From the NCBI RefSeq assembly GCF_004342665.1, contig NZ_SMBY01000016.1:1-62890 (forward strand): 62,890 nucleotides of DNA, written 5' to 3'. The translations under genes were made by a program, and so were the position numbers. The DNA is from Samsonia erythrinae (lineage in GTDB: Bacteria > Pseudomonadota > Gammaproteobacteria > Enterobacterales > Enterobacteriaceae). Below, in pieces: positions 27,591 to 37,006 of this stretch (its first letter is position 1; the number at the start of each line of letters is the position of its first letter). The notes under the pieces are model-generated. The model had not been told where the DNA came from. It searched no databases and was given only the letters and a program-made list of their open reading frames with translations.

Positions 27591-29255
27591 GTGAATTTAG
27601 TGAACTGGCGGATTGGCTATCGATTAGGTGGCGGGTTTGCCATCTTGATTCTGATGTTGTTTGCCGTGAGTTTTTTCTCGCTGTCTAAACTGTCCAGCTT
27701 TCAGGATAGCGCCAGCGATATTGTGAAAGAGGTGTACCCACAAACGGTAAATGCTAATGACCTTATCGATAACGTGAATGGGCATTTTGCCGCGTATTTG
27801 CAGATGGTCCTGGTATCCAATCAGGAAGAGCGCCAAAGATATGTCGATCGCATTATGGCTTACCGTAAGGAAATTGGCCGGCTGATGGATAATTTGGAAA
27901 ATCATGCATCAGGCGAGCATTTTCAGCAACAGATCAGGCTTATTCGCGCGTTGCGTACCGAGTTTATACAATCTGGCGATAAAATAATCCGCGAAGCGAT
28001 GTCGGGTAATAACGATTTGGCGATCGCGGAATTCAATAACAACCTGAACGTAGTGCAACGTAAATACCGCGATTCAGTAAAACAATTGGTGATGTCCCAT
28101 AATGATGTGATGAATGCATCGGTTGATGACATGGCGGACGTTTATCGCCAGACTCGCATGATTCTGCTGTTTATTCTGCTGCTGGGTGCTGCATTGGGCG
28201 CGCTGGTTGCCTGGTGGATCACCCTTAGCGTAACCCGGCCGATACAACAGGCATTGCAGGTTGCCGACCGTGTGGCGCAGGGCGATCTGACTTCACGTAT
28301 CGCGGTTGCCAGCAAAGATGAAACCGGGTTATTGCTGCAAGCGTTGGATCGCATGAATACCAGCCTGAGTTCGATTGTCGGGCAGGTGCGTGATGGCGCG
28401 GAAACGATCTCAACGGCGGCGTCACAAATTGCAGCGGGGAATCAGGATTTATCCTCCCGTACTGAAGAGCAGGCTAGCTCTCTGGAAGAAACGGCGTCGT
28501 CAATGGAACAGCTCGCTTCCACCATTAAAAATACGGCGGAAAACACGCTTCAGGCGACGGACGTTGCGAATAAAGCCTCAGGGGCGGCGAAACAAAGCGG
28601 TGATGTCATGGTTTCCGTGACACAAAAAATGCACGGGATCCATGATTCATCTCAGCGTATGGCGGAGATCATTGGCGTGATTGACGGCATCGCCTTCCAG
28701 ACCAATATTCTCGCGCTTAACGCGGCGGTTGAAGCGGCACGCGCCGGTGAACAAGGGCGCGGTTTTGCGGTGGTCGCAGGAGAAGTCCGTTCTCTGGCGC
28801 AGCGCAGTGCGACAGCCGCACGTGAAATCAAAGATTTGATCGATGACTCCGTGAGTAAAGTCCGCGAAGGTATGGCGCTTGTCGATACGGCTGAAGAGAC
28901 GATGGGCGGATTAACGGCTCACGTGCAGAATGTACACGATATCATCAGTGAAATTGCACAGGCCAGCCGTGAACAGAGCGACGGGATTAACCAGATGAAT
29001 CTGGCGATTGGGCAGATTGATACCACGACCCAACAGAATGCCGCTCTGGTTGAGGAATCCGCCGCTGCGGCCCAGTCTCTGCAAGCGCAGGCTTCTACTC
29101 TGGCGGAAGCGGTGAGCGCGTTTAAGCTTTTGTCCTATGACAACGGTAAAGCCGCCTCTTATGCACCGGTTTCGACGCCTGCGCCAACACTGTCTTTAGC
29201 GCCGGTGAAGGTGGAGAAAGAGCCGCGCAACAACGGCGACTGGACGACGTTCTAA
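27591..29255 (+). CDS. Methyl-accepting chemotaxis protein
   Basis: A 554-residue membrane chemoreceptor. The layout is: transmembrane segment 1 (about residues 10-30), a periplasmic four-helix-bundle ligand domain (about 31-190), transmembrane segment 2 (about 191-212), HAMP (about 213-265), then the cytoplasmic signalling domain. Its hairpin tip, [23 protein letters not shown], is the nearly invariant CheA/CheW contact. The protein ends DWTTF, an xWxxF pentapeptide that should tether the methylation enzymes CheR and CheB, as NWETF does in Tar and Tsr. The start is GTG with a strong AAAAGGAGTGAGAT site. A FliA promoter lies upstream. The ligand cannot be predicted. Confidence 0.95.
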   Translation: MNLVNWRIGYRLGGGFAILILMLFAVSFFSLSKLSSFQDSASDIVKEVYPQTVNANDLIDNVNGHFAAYLQMVLVSNQEERQRYVDRIMAYRKEIGRLMDNLENHASGEHFQQQIRLIRALRTEFIQSGDKIIREAMSGNNDLAIAEFNNNLNVVQRKYRDSVKQLVMSHNDVMNASVDDMADVYRQTRMILLFILLLGAALGALVAWWITLSVTRPIQQALQVADRVAQGDLTSRIAVASKDETGLLLQALDRMNTSLSSIVGQVRDGAETISTAASQIAAGNQDLSSRTEEQASSLEETASSMEQLASTIKNTAENTLQATDVANKASGAAKQSGDVMVSVTQKMHGIHDSSQRMAEIIGVIDGIAFQTNILALNAAVEAARAGEQGRGFAVVAGEVRSLAQRSATAAREIKDLIDDSVSKVREGMALVDTAEETMGGLTAHVQNVHDIISEIAQASREQSDGINQMNLAIGQIDTTTQQNAALVEESAAAAQSLQAQASTLAEAVSAFKLLSYDNGKAASYAPVSTPAPTLSLAPVKVEKEPRNNGDWTTF

Positions 29256-29280
29256 CACCCGCGCAGGAACGTCACATGGA

Positions 29281-29307
29281 AACGCCACCGCTGCCGGTGG
29301 CGTTTTT
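29281..29307 (+). terminator. Terminator after the chemoreceptor gene
   Basis: A 10-bp stem, AACGCCACCG with CGGTGGCGTT, has a CTGC loop and is followed by TTT. It lies between the convergent chemoreceptor and dienelactone hydrolase genes and may serve both strands. Confidence 0.85.
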
Positions 29308-29349
29308 ACATGATTCATTTCACCCTGCGTAAAACAGCGTGAATGTACG

Positions 29350-30177
29350 CTATGCCACCCCGTTTTTCTGAAACCACGCCAGCATTCGCTGCCAGCCGTC
29401 GCGCGCGGATTCTTCATGGTAGTTGGGGCGATAATCGGCATGGAATGCATGCCCGGCATCCGGATAGACGATGATGTCTGCCGTTGCGTTCGCAGCGCGC
29501 AGCGCCTGACGCATGGTATCGACCTGTGTCAGCGGGATACTTTCGTCTTTCGCGCCGTACAACCCCAGCACCGGGGCTTCTAATTCCGTTGCAATATCGA
29601 CCGGATGTTTGGGGCTATTCAGCGTCTTCTCACCCGTAAACTTGCCATACCAGGCAACGGCGGCTTTGAGCTGCGGGTTGTGCGCGGCGTAGAGCCAGGC
29701 AATACGGCCCCCCCAACAGAAACCCGTGATCGCCAGCTTACCGGCGTCGCCGCCCTGTTTAATCGCCCAGTTGGCAGTGTGATCGAGATCGGACAGCACC
29801 TGCGTATCCGGCACCTGATAAACCAGTTCGTTCAGGATTTGCTGAATGTCGTTATAGCGGCTGGGGTCGCCCTGACGAAAATACAGCTCTGGCGCAATGG
29901 CCATATAGCCCTGTTTGGCTAATCTGCGGCACACATCCTGAATGTGTTGATGAACGCCGAAAATTTCCTGCACCACCAGAACGATAGGGAGCGAGCCATT
30001 ATGATCTGCCGGTCTGGCGAGATAAGCGGGGAGTTGTTCACCCTGAGAAGGGATCGTCGTCTCGTTGGCGATGATACCGGCAGAATCCGTGGTAATGATG
30101 GAGGCGGTCTGCGGCTCCACCGCCGGGGACAGCCCCGGCTGGATACGTGTGAGGATTGTCTGTTCATCTGTCTTCAT
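29350..30177 (-). CDS. ysgA: Dienelactone hydrolase family protein YsgA
   Basis: An alpha/beta hydrolase of the dienelactone hydrolase family, 275 residues from ATG 30177 (MKTDEQTILTRIQPGLSP), which has a GGAGAG site just upstream. The longer frame starts in the udp control region and is rejected. The nucleophile Cys lies in ITGFCWGGRIAWLYAA, the acid in GLYGAKDESIPL, and the catalytic His in YPDAGHAFHADYRP. Its physiological substrate is unknown. It lies between metE and udp as in E. coli and is divergent from udp, so the paired CRP sites may affect both. Confidence 0.92.
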   Translation of the reverse strand: MKTDEQTILTRIQPGLSPAVEPQTASIITTDSAGIIANETTIPSQGEQLPAYLARPADHNGSLPIVLVVQEIFGVHQHIQDVCRRLAKQGYMAIAPELYFRQGDPSRYNDIQQILNELVYQVPDTQVLSDLDHTANWAIKQGGDAGKLAITGFCWGGRIAWLYAAHNPQLKAAVAWYGKFTGEKTLNSPKHPVDIATELEAPVLGLYGAKDESIPLTQVDTMRQALRAANATADIIVYPDAGHAFHADYRPNYHEESARDGWQRMLAWFQKNGVA

Positions 30178-30308
30178 TACGCGCTCTCCTGCTACCGGCC
30201 TGCCGGTTTTCATGTGCAAGGGGGATTTGTCATAAATCCAGTCGATGATGAAAGAATCTACACTAGAAGACAATTCATCGGCAAAAATGAATTTTTTGCC
30301 GGAGAAAT

Positions 30309-30376
30309 GGTGATTTAAATCACAATTATTATGTATGTTGATTGTCGTTTCTTTTTTGTGAGTGATTTTCATCACT
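30309..30376. promoter_or_regulatory. Two CRP sites of the udp promoter
   Basis: GGTGATTTAAATCACA (30309-30324) and AGTGATTTTCATCACT (30361-30376) each match the CRP core GTGA-N6-TCAC fully. Their centres are 52 bp apart. This is the arrangement of the E. coli udp and deo promoters, where CRP sits near -41 and -93 and CytR binds between the two. If the same holds here, transcription starts near 30410. A CytR operator itself was not identified. Confidence 0.88.
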
Positions 30377-30501
30377 TAAAAGTGCGCAGTGATGCGCTAG
30401 AGTCATGAATTCGGCGGACGCGGCAGACGATGAGTAACTGAGTTTCTGACGCCTCCGACGTGATTTTACTGAATACCCAACTGATTGCCCGGGAGGCAGT
30501 T

Positions 30502-31272
30502 ATGTCTACATCTGATGTGTTCCATCTTGGTCTGGTCAAGAACGATTTACAGGGCGCGACGCTGGCTATCGTGCCCGGCGACCCTGAGCGTGTTGAGAAA
30601 ATTGCCCGACTGATGGATAACCCGGTACATCTGGCATCACACCGTGAATTTACCTCCTGGCGTGCAGAGCTGGAAGGAAAAGCCGTTATTGTCTGTTCGA
30701 CCGGTATTGGTGGTCCGTCAACGTCCATTGCCGTGGAGGAACTGGCGCAACTTGGCATCCGTACTTTTCTGCGCGTTGGCACGACCGGGGCCATTCAGCC
30801 AGGGATCAACGTCGGGGATATCTTAGTGACGACCGCCGCCGTCCGTCTTGACGGCGCGAGCCTGCATTTCGCGCCGATGGAATTCCCGGCCGTGGCCGAT
30901 TTCGGCTGTACTACCGCGCTGGTGGAGGCGGCGAAGGCGTCGGGTGCGGCGTTGCATGTGGGCATCACGGCGTCTTCCGATACGTTCTATCCCGGTCAGG
31001 AACGTTATGACACCTACTCTGGACGCGTGGTGCGCCGCTTCCGCGGATCGATGGAAGAATGGCAGAGCATGGGCGTGCTGAACTATGAAATGGAATCCGC
31101 CACCTTGTTGACCATGTGCGCCAGTCAGGGATTAAAAGCCGGTATGATTGCCGGCGTGATCGTGAACCGTACTCAACAGGAAATTCCGGATGCAGCCACC
31201 ATGAAACTGGCGGAAACCACCGTGATTAAGGTGCTGCTGGATGCCACGCGTCGTTTGTTAGCCGCGGAATAA
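30502..31272 (+). CDS. udp: Uridine phosphorylase
   Basis: Phosphorolyses uridine to uracil and ribose 1-phosphate in pyrimidine salvage. The start at ATG 30502 ([20 protein letters not shown]), with a GGGAGGCAG site, gives 256 residues; the frame extends 14 codons upstream without family support. Signatures are [40 protein letters not shown] (phosphate and ribose site), [10 protein letters not shown] and [18 protein letters not shown] (nucleoside binding, Glu-Met-Glu). It is expected to be under CRP/CytR control through the sites upstream. Confidence 0.97.
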   Translation: MSTSDVFHLGLVKNDLQGATLAIVPGDPERVEKIARLMDNPVHLASHREFTSWRAELEGKAVIVCSTGIGGPSTSIAVEELAQLGIRTFLRVGTTGAIQPGINVGDILVTTAAVRLDGASLHFAPMEFPAVADFGCTTALVEAAKASGAALHVGITASSDTFYPGQERYDTYSGRVVRRFRGSMEEWQSMGVLNYEMESATLLTMCASQGLKAGMIAGVIVNRTQQEIPDAATMKLAETTVIKVLLDATRRLLAAE

Positions 31273-31289
31273 GCAAGAATTGAGGGTAT

Positions 31290-31405
31290 TTGGGGCTGGT
31301 CATCAAGGGAACCAGCCCGTATCCTGATAACCTCTTCAGGTTCATCGGGTTAACCTGTACCGTGCTTAGCGCGTGTAATACGGTTGCCTTGCTCGCCTTT
31401 CAACC
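31290..31405 (+). other. Structured spacer between udp and the phosphatase gene
   Basis: Three potential stem-loops follow each other: GGGGCTGGT with ACCAGCCC (31291-31318), AACCTCTTCAGGTT (31330-31343), and ACCGT with ACGGT (about 31359-31384), with a GGTTAACC palindrome between. None has a run of T after it, so they do not look like ordinary terminators. I could not match the region to a known riboswitch or small RNA. Confidence 0.45.
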
Positions 31406-31419
31406 TCGCAAGGAGATGT

Positions 31420-32202
31420 ATGACCGAATCAACGTTGCTTCATTCCTCTTTACTGCCGCTGGACGGCGGAATCAACTTCCGCGATTTGGGCGGTAACCGC
31501 GCTGCTGATGGGCGATTTATCCGACACGGCAAACTTTTTCGCTCCGGTTCGCTGGATCAACTGAGTCAGGCCGACTGTGAACACCTTGCGGGTGTGCCTG
31601 TTTCCCATGTGGTGGACTATCGGGATGCGGAGGAAATCGCGCAGAAGCCCGATATACTATGGACCGGAGCCCATTATCACGCCTATCCGGCCAATCCTTT
31701 GCGCCATGAAGTCACCGCTAATCTGGACTCATTGGGGTCTGATGTGCTGGCGACGTTTGACTCGCGGGCATTCATGCTGGAGCTGTATCGCCGTTTGCCT
31801 TTTGCCAATTCCGCTTACCAGCAACTGGTGTCATTGCTCTTACAGCCGGATGAGGGCGGGTTGGTACAGCACTGCGCTGTGGGGAAAGATCGCACGGGTA
31901 TCGGCTCGGCGCTGATCATGTTTGCGTTGGGGGCCGATGAACAAACGGTAATGGAAGATTACCTGCTGACCGACACAACGCTGGCGCCTTTTCGCCAACG
32001 GCTGCTGGCGCATTTGTCAGAAACGCTGAATGAGAAAGCGTTGACGCAGTTTTCCTATGTGCTGTCGGTGCAGGAAGAGTTTATCGCGACGGCGTTGCAG
32101 GCGATTTACGAACGACACGGTTCGATCGACAGCTGGCTTGAAGTGGAATACGGTCTGGATAATCGTGCGCGGAATTATTTGCAGGATAAATATCTGGTGT
32201 AA
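31420..32202 (+). CDS. Tyrosine-protein phosphatase (Y_phosphatase3 family)
   Basis: A 260-residue protein with the cysteine-phosphatase loop HCAVGKDRTG (nucleophile Cys152, Arg158) and the family opening LLPLDGGINFRDLGG. The start at ATG 31420 has a perfect AAGGAGATGT ribosome site. Enzymes of this family remove phosphate from tyrosine or from phosphoinositides; the natural substrate here is unknown. No signal peptide is seen, so it is likely cytosolic. It is not part of the E. coli udp neighbourhood and lies just before the ppc-arg block, at a point where gene order departs from E. coli. Confidence 0.88.
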   Translation: MTESTLLHSSLLPLDGGINFRDLGGNRAADGRFIRHGKLFRSGSLDQLSQADCEHLAGVPVSHVVDYRDAEEIAQKPDILWTGAHYHAYPANPLRHEVTANLDSLGSDVLATFDSRAFMLELYRRLPFANSAYQQLVSLLLQPDEGGLVQHCAVGKDRTGIGSALIMFALGADEQTVMEDYLLTDTTLAPFRQRLLAHLSETLNEKALTQFSYVLSVQEEFIATALQAIYERHGSIDSWLEVEYGLDNRARNYLQDKYLV

Positions 32203-32377
32203 GGTTTCTTCATCTTATTGGCGAATCTCTTTACAGGACAGAAACGGTGATAATGGAATGGAAGAGTAAAGCGTCCTCGCCAGGGATGGCGCGGTTCGAG
32301 CTTACAGGGGCGTACTTGCTGCGTCTTTACGATCCATCCATTATCACCGCCGCGTGTAGGACTTTGTCAGCAAACTC

Positions 32378-32406
32378 AGCCGGTCAACTGACCGGCTTTT
32401 GTTTTG
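32378..32406 (+). terminator. Terminator between the phosphatase gene and ppc
   Basis: A perfect 9-bp stem, AGCCGGTCA with TGACCGGCT, has a two-base loop and is followed by TTTGTTTTG. It separates the convergent phosphatase and ppc genes. The rest of the 231-bp spacer (32203-32433) shows no clear gene; the 76-codon frame at 32247 runs through this terminator. Confidence 0.85.
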
Positions 32407-32433
32407 CTGTGTGTAGCTTTGCTACTTGGGTGT

Positions 32434-35073
32434 TTAACCCGTATTACGCATCCCCGCTGCGACGCCGGCGATCGTGACCATCAGCGCCAGTTCCAGCTCG
32501 GCATCCGGTTGTTCCTGTTGGCGTGAACGGTGCAGCAGTTCGGCCTGCAACACGTTCAGGGGGTCGGTATAGACGTTACGCAGTGCGATCGATTCGGCAA
32601 TCCACGGCAGATCCGCCATCAGGTGATCGTCGTTGGAGATCGCCAGCACGACCTTAATGTCGGCGCTCAGCTGGTCGCGCAACTGCTTTCCTAACGGCCA
32701 CAGTTTTTCCTCGACCAGACGCTGATCGTAATACTCCGCCAGCCACAAATCGGCTTTAGCGAACACCATCTCCAGCATGCCGATACGCGTCGAGAAGAAC
32801 GGCCAGTCGCGGCACATGGCTTCCAACTGTTCCTGTTTGCCGTCATCCACCACTTTCTGCAACGCGGCACCGGCACCCAGCCATGCCGGCAGCATCAGGC
32901 GATTCTGCGTCCAGGCGAAAATCCACGGGATGGCGCGCAGGCTTTCCACGCCGCCGTTCGGACGGCGTTTGGCCGGGCGTGAACCCAGCGGCAGTTTACC
33001 CAGTTCCAGCTCCGGCGTCGCGGCGCGGAAGTAAGGGACGAAATCGGGGTTCTCACGCACATACCCGCGGTACATATCGCAGGACACGCGGGACAGCTCA
33101 TCCATGACCTCATGCCATTCCTGTTTCGGCTCCGGCGGCGGCAGCAGGTTTGCTTCGAGTATCGCGCCGGTATACAGCGCCAGACTGCTGATGGTGACTT
33201 CCGGCAGGCCATATTTAAAGCGGATCATCTCGCCCTGTTCGGTCACGCGCAGGCCGCCTTTCAGGCTGCCCGGTGGTTGTGACAGCAGCGCGGCATGAGC
33301 CGGTGCGCCACCGCGACCGATAGAACCGCCGCGTCCGTGGAACAGCGTCAGTGCGATACCTGCTTTCTCACAGGTTTTGATCAGAGCGTCCTGTGCGCGG
33401 TACTGCGCCCAGGACGCCGCCATCACGCCCGCGTCTTTTGCGGAGTCGGAATAACCGATCATCACCATCTGTTTACCCTGGATAAAGCCGCGATACCAGT
33501 CGATGTTCAGGAGCTGAGTCATGACATCATCGGCGTTGTTCAGGTCGTCCAGCGTTTCGAACAGCGGCGCGACCGGCAGGGCAAACGGACAGCCAGCCTC
33601 TTTGAGCAGCAGGTGGACGGCCAGCACGTCGGAAGGCGTGCGCGCCATCGAAATCACATAGGCGGCAATGGATCCTTGCGGCGCTTTGGCGATCACTTTG
33701 CAGGTGTCGAGGACTTCTTTGGTGTCCGCGCTCGGTTCCCAGTTGCGTGGCAGGAGCGGGCGCTTGGAGCTGAGTTCACGGATCAGGAAAGCCTGTTTAT
33801 CCGATTCTGACCAGCTTTCATAATCGCCGAGTCCCAGATAGCGGGTGATCTCGGCCAACGCTTCGGTATGACGGGTGCTCTCCTGACGCACGTCGATGCG
33901 TACCAACGGTACGCCGAAACAGCGCACGCGGCGCAGCGTATCCAACAACGAACCGTCGGCGATAATGCCCATGCCGCAGGCATGCAGAGACTGGTAGCAG
34001 GCGTACAGGGGATCCCAGAGCTGTTCGTTGGTCATCAACAGATCTTTGGGGGGCAGGCGTTCTTCGTCTTTAAGACGGGCTTCCAGATAGCTCAGCGTAC
34101 TGTTCAACTGGGTACGCAGCGATTTCATGATGGCGCGGTACGGCTCCTGTACCTCGCTGCCGCCAGCCAGTTCCAGCAGTTCCGGCGTGCATTCGGACAT
34201 CGACAGTTCGGAAACCAGCACCTGGATATCACGCAGGAACAGGTCGGCGGCCTTCCAACGGCTGAGCAGCAGTACGTGGCGGGTGACTTCCGCCGTCACA
34301 TTCGGGTTGCCGTCGCGGTCGCCGCCCATCCAGGACGTAAAACGTACCGGTACGGCATCGACGGGCAGACGGTAACCGAACGCCTGTTCCAACTGTTCAT
34401 CCAGCTCGCGTAAAAACGCGGGCACGCCTTCCCACAGGCTGTTTTCCACCACGGCGAAGCCCCATTTGGCCTCTTCCACCGGGGTGGGGCGGATTTTGCG
34501 GATCTCATCGGTATGCCAGGACTGCGCAATCAACTGGCGCAGACGACGCATGATTTGATTGCGTTCATAATCGGCCAGATCGTTATGGTCGAGCTGTTTA
34601 AGGCAGGTATTCACCTCGACCAGTTTGTGGATCAGCGTGCGACGGGTGATCTCGGTCGGGTGTGCGGTCAGCACCAGCTCGATCGACAGGGATTCCACGG
34701 CATCGCGGATATCACGTTCGGTCAGGGCATTATTTTCCTTCAGGCGCGCAAACGTGTTGGAAAGTAGTACCGGGTTACTCGCTGCCTCACCGTGTGGTGA
34801 AATCGTATGGTATTGCTCAGCGGTATTCGTCAAATTAAGGAATTGGCTGAAAGCGCGGGCAACCGGCAAGAGTTCATCGTTTGACAGGTTTTGCAGCGTA
34901 GTCAGTAGCTCCTGACGATGTTTTTCATGACCTGCGCGGGAGGATTTTGACAACTTACGGATTGTTTCGACTTTATCGAGGATGCTTTCACCCTGAGCAT
35001 CTTTGATGGTATCGCCGAGTAGTTTGCCGAGCATACTGACGTTACTGCGCATTGCGGAATATTGTTCGTTCAT
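32434..35073 (-). CDS. ppc: Phosphoenolpyruvate carboxylase
   Basis: Carboxylates phosphoenolpyruvate to oxaloacetate to refill the citric acid cycle; activated by acetyl-CoA and inhibited by aspartate in enterobacteria. The 879-residue protein has the E. coli length class. [10 protein letters not shown] places the catalytic His at 138. [20 protein letters not shown] is the glycine-rich substrate loop, [19 protein letters not shown] the second signature, and the C-terminus MRNTG is the conserved end that closes the active site. In E. coli ppc is adjacent to argE; here a sugar module lies between them. Confidence 0.98.
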   Translation of the reverse strand: MNEQYSAMRSNVSMLGKLLGDTIKDAQGESILDKVETIRKLSKSSRAGHEKHRQELLTTLQNLSNDELLPVARAFSQFLNLTNTAEQYHTISPHGEAASNPVLLSNTFARLKENNALTERDIRDAVESLSIELVLTAHPTEITRRTLIHKLVEVNTCLKQLDHNDLADYERNQIMRRLRQLIAQSWHTDEIRKIRPTPVEEAKWGFAVVENSLWEGVPAFLRELDEQLEQAFGYRLPVDAVPVRFTSWMGGDRDGNPNVTAEVTRHVLLLSRWKAADLFLRDIQVLVSELSMSECTPELLELAGGSEVQEPYRAIMKSLRTQLNSTLSYLEARLKDEERLPPKDLLMTNEQLWDPLYACYQSLHACGMGIIADGSLLDTLRRVRCFGVPLVRIDVRQESTRHTEALAEITRYLGLGDYESWSESDKQAFLIRELSSKRPLLPRNWEPSADTKEVLDTCKVIAKAPQGSIAAYVISMARTPSDVLAVHLLLKEAGCPFALPVAPLFETLDDLNNADDVMTQLLNIDWYRGFIQGKQMVMIGYSDSAKDAGVMAASWAQYRAQDALIKTCEKAGIALTLFHGRGGSIGRGGAPAHAALLSQPPGSLKGGLRVTEQGEMIRFKYGLPEVTISSLALYTGAILEANLLPPPEPKQEWHEVMDELSRVSCDMYRGYVRENPDFVPYFRAATPELELGKLPLGSRPAKRRPNGGVESLRAIPWIFAWTQNRLMLPAWLGAGAALQKVVDDGKQEQLEAMCRDWPFFSTRIGMLEMVFAKADLWLAEYYDQRLVEEKLWPLGKQLRDQLSADIKVVLAISNDDHLMADLPWIAESIALRNVYTDPLNVLQAELLHRSRQQEQPDAELELALMVTIAGVAAGMRNTG

Positions 35074-35288
35074 AATTACCCTGACCCACCCCTACCATTT
35101 TTGTAAGTTTATTTCACTTGACATATTTTGACGCACTGCCTTCATCTAGCCATGATAAGGCCAATTCGTCAATTGGCGATTCTTTATTCTCCTTATTCTT
35201 TGTACTTGAATTAATGCAGAGTTAGCAATCTGTGAAATTTAATTACAAAGGCGCGGATATTAGGGCAGCTAATTAGAGAGGGAAAATA

Positions 35289-35308
35289 GCGGGGAGCAAC
35301 GTCCCCGC
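35289..35308 (-). terminator. Terminator after the PTS gene
   Basis: On the minus strand GCGGGGA pairs with TCCCCGC across a CGTTGC loop and is followed by TATTTTCC. It lies six bases after the PTS stop codon and 216 bp ahead of ppc, and so isolates the two genes. Confidence 0.8.
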
Positions 35309-35313
35309 AGGGG

Positions 35314-36687
35314 TTATGCCGCTCTGGATGCTCGGACGACCAGGATGTAGGTCAGCGTAAAAGAAAGCAGTATGGCGATAGCCATGCCGGAGATCGCGTA
35401 GCTAAAGTACGGACCGATGTAAGCAGGCAGGCTGAAAATACTCGACAGAATGTAGCCGTACAGCCGGACGCCGAAGAAAGCGATAAACGCCGAGGCGATG
35501 GAGCTGGCGACGGTGGCGGCGATAAACGCTTTTTTATACTTCGTCAGCACGCCGAACAGCGCGGGTTCCGTAATACCGAGCAGCGCAGAGACTCCGGCGG
35601 ACAGCACGACGGACTTGTCCTGACGGTTTTTGGCGTGAAAGTAGATGGCAAACGTGGCGCCGGCAATCGCCATATTGGCCATACACATCATCGGCATCAG
35701 CATATCAAAACCCTGATCGGCGAAGTTTTGCAGGGCAATCGGTGTCATCGCGTGGTGCATCCCGGTCAGGATGGCGACAGGGCGGATCGCGCCGACCACC
35801 AAACCGGCAAAGCTGGCGGACAGATCGAACAGACTCTGGATAAACAGTGCCAGCAGTTTGCCGAGGTAGATCCCGAATGGCCCGATGATCGTGAGCGATA
35901 CCAGCGCGGCGATGAACAGCGTCAGCGTCGGGGTAAACACGGTTTTCAGCACCGAAGGCATAATGCGATCGACCCAGCGGTGGATATAGCTCAACGCCAG
36001 TACGGAGAAAATCACCGGAATGACGCTGGCGGAGTAGTTAAACACCGAAATGGGTAATACGCCCATGAAGTAAAAAGCACTGACGGCGTCAGCGCTGTGG
36101 TTGGCTAAGGCCTTTGCGGCGTCTATCAGCGAAGGGTACATCAGGCAGGCCGCAACGGCTGCCGCCAGATATTCGTTCGTTTTAAATATTCTGGCGGCGG
36201 ACACCGCGAGAAAGAACGGCAGGAAATAGAAGACGCCGCTGGCGATCAGATCGAGCACGATCACGGTGTCGGTTTTGGCGGAGATCACTTTCAGGGCGAT
36301 CAACCCGGCGAGCAGCCCTTTGATCATCCCGGCGCCCGCAATCGCCGGAACGATAGGGCCGAATACGCCGGAAACCGTATCCATGAACAGCGAAACCAGC
36401 CCTTTTTTCGCTTTCTGCTCGTCTGGCTGCGCTGTCGTTGCGGCGGTAAGCCGGGCGCTCAACTGCTCGTAATATTCATTGACCTGCGGTCCAATAATAA
36501 TCTGAAATTGATCGCTCTGGTGTTGGGCGCCTAATATTCCTGGCAGGCTCTTGATGGCGTCAGTTTGTACTTTACTTTCATCAATTAAATCAAACCGAAG
36601 CCGCGTCATGCAGTGCCAGACTTTATTAATATTTTCGTTTCCGCCAACCAGATTAATGATTGACTGAATAACGTCATTTTTTCCCAT
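35314..36687 (-). CDS. PTS transporter EIIBC, beta-glucoside/sucrose class
   Basis: A 457-residue phosphotransferase permease with an N-terminal EIIB domain and a C-terminal EIIC membrane domain. The start at ATG 36687 (MGKNDVIQSIINLVGGNENI) has a GGGAG site and fits the EIIB domain; the longer frame does not. WHCMTRLRFDL carries the phosphorylated Cys26. The EIIC part (about residue 110 on) has some ten membrane segments, with GITEPALFGVLTKYKKAF as the substrate-site signature. There is no EIIA domain, so the EIIA of another system (for example glucose-type) must supply phosphate. The class suggests a beta-glucoside, sucrose or similar disaccharide, but the substrate is unknown. It is divergent from the dehydratase-like gene. 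Confidence 0.9.
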   Translation of the reverse strand: MGKNDVIQSIINLVGGNENINKVWHCMTRLRFDLIDESKVQTDAIKSLPGILGAQHQSDQFQIIIGPQVNEYYEQLSARLTAATTAQPDEQKAKKGLVSLFMDTVSGVFGPIVPAIAGAGMIKGLLAGLIALKVISAKTDTVIVLDLIASGVFYFLPFFLAVSAARIFKTNEYLAAAVAACLMYPSLIDAAKALANHSADAVSAFYFMGVLPISVFNYSASVIPVIFSVLALSYIHRWVDRIMPSVLKTVFTPTLTLFIAALVSLTIIGPFGIYLGKLLALFIQSLFDLSASFAGLVVGAIRPVAILTGMHHAMTPIALQNFADQGFDMLMPMMCMANMAIAGATFAIYFHAKNRQDKSVVLSAGVSALLGITEPALFGVLTKYKKAFIAATVASSIASAFIAFFGVRLYGYILSSIFSLPAYIGPYFSYAISGMAIAILLSFTLTYILVVRASRAA

Positions 36688-37006
36688 GAAATAAACTCCC
36701 GCGGCGCCTGATGTTATTTTTGGCTGAATTCTTTCCTTCGATAGTAAAAACTTAAAGAATGAAAAACAAACCAATAAAATATGAAGTTCATCACAGGATT
36801 ACTGTTTAAAGAGGGTTTTCCTGCCAGTATCTGACAATTGGTCTGGTTTTTTTATCAATTCGGCGGCTTTTCCAAACCAAAATTATTCTTTTAAATAAGA
36901 GGTTTACAATAAAAGAAAAAATAAGTAGAAAACAAAAAAGAACCTGATTTCAGACTGTGTTTTTGCCGGGGGTAACGATGCCGGTAAAACGCCGGAGGAT
37001 ATTTTT
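36688..37006. promoter_or_regulatory. Divergent control region of the PTS / dehydratase module with repeated motif
   Basis: This 319-bp AT-rich region has no gene. It contains TTGGTCTGG (36838-36846) and an inverted copy CCAAACCAA (36872-36880), plus a related ACAAACCAA (about 36766-36774). TTGGTCT resembles half-sites bound by HutC/NagR-type GntR regulators, and a gene for such a regulator is nearby (38214-38927). They are candidate operators only. Confidence 0.4.

Noticed and set aside
31290-31405. Possible TPP riboswitch before the phosphatase gene
   Set aside because: The conserved CUGAGA and ACCUGAUCUGG segments of TPP riboswitches are not present; only simple hairpins are seen.
32247-32477. 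76-codon plus-strand frame before ppc
   Set aside because: It runs through a clear terminator and into the 3' end of ppc on the other strand, with no recognisable domain.
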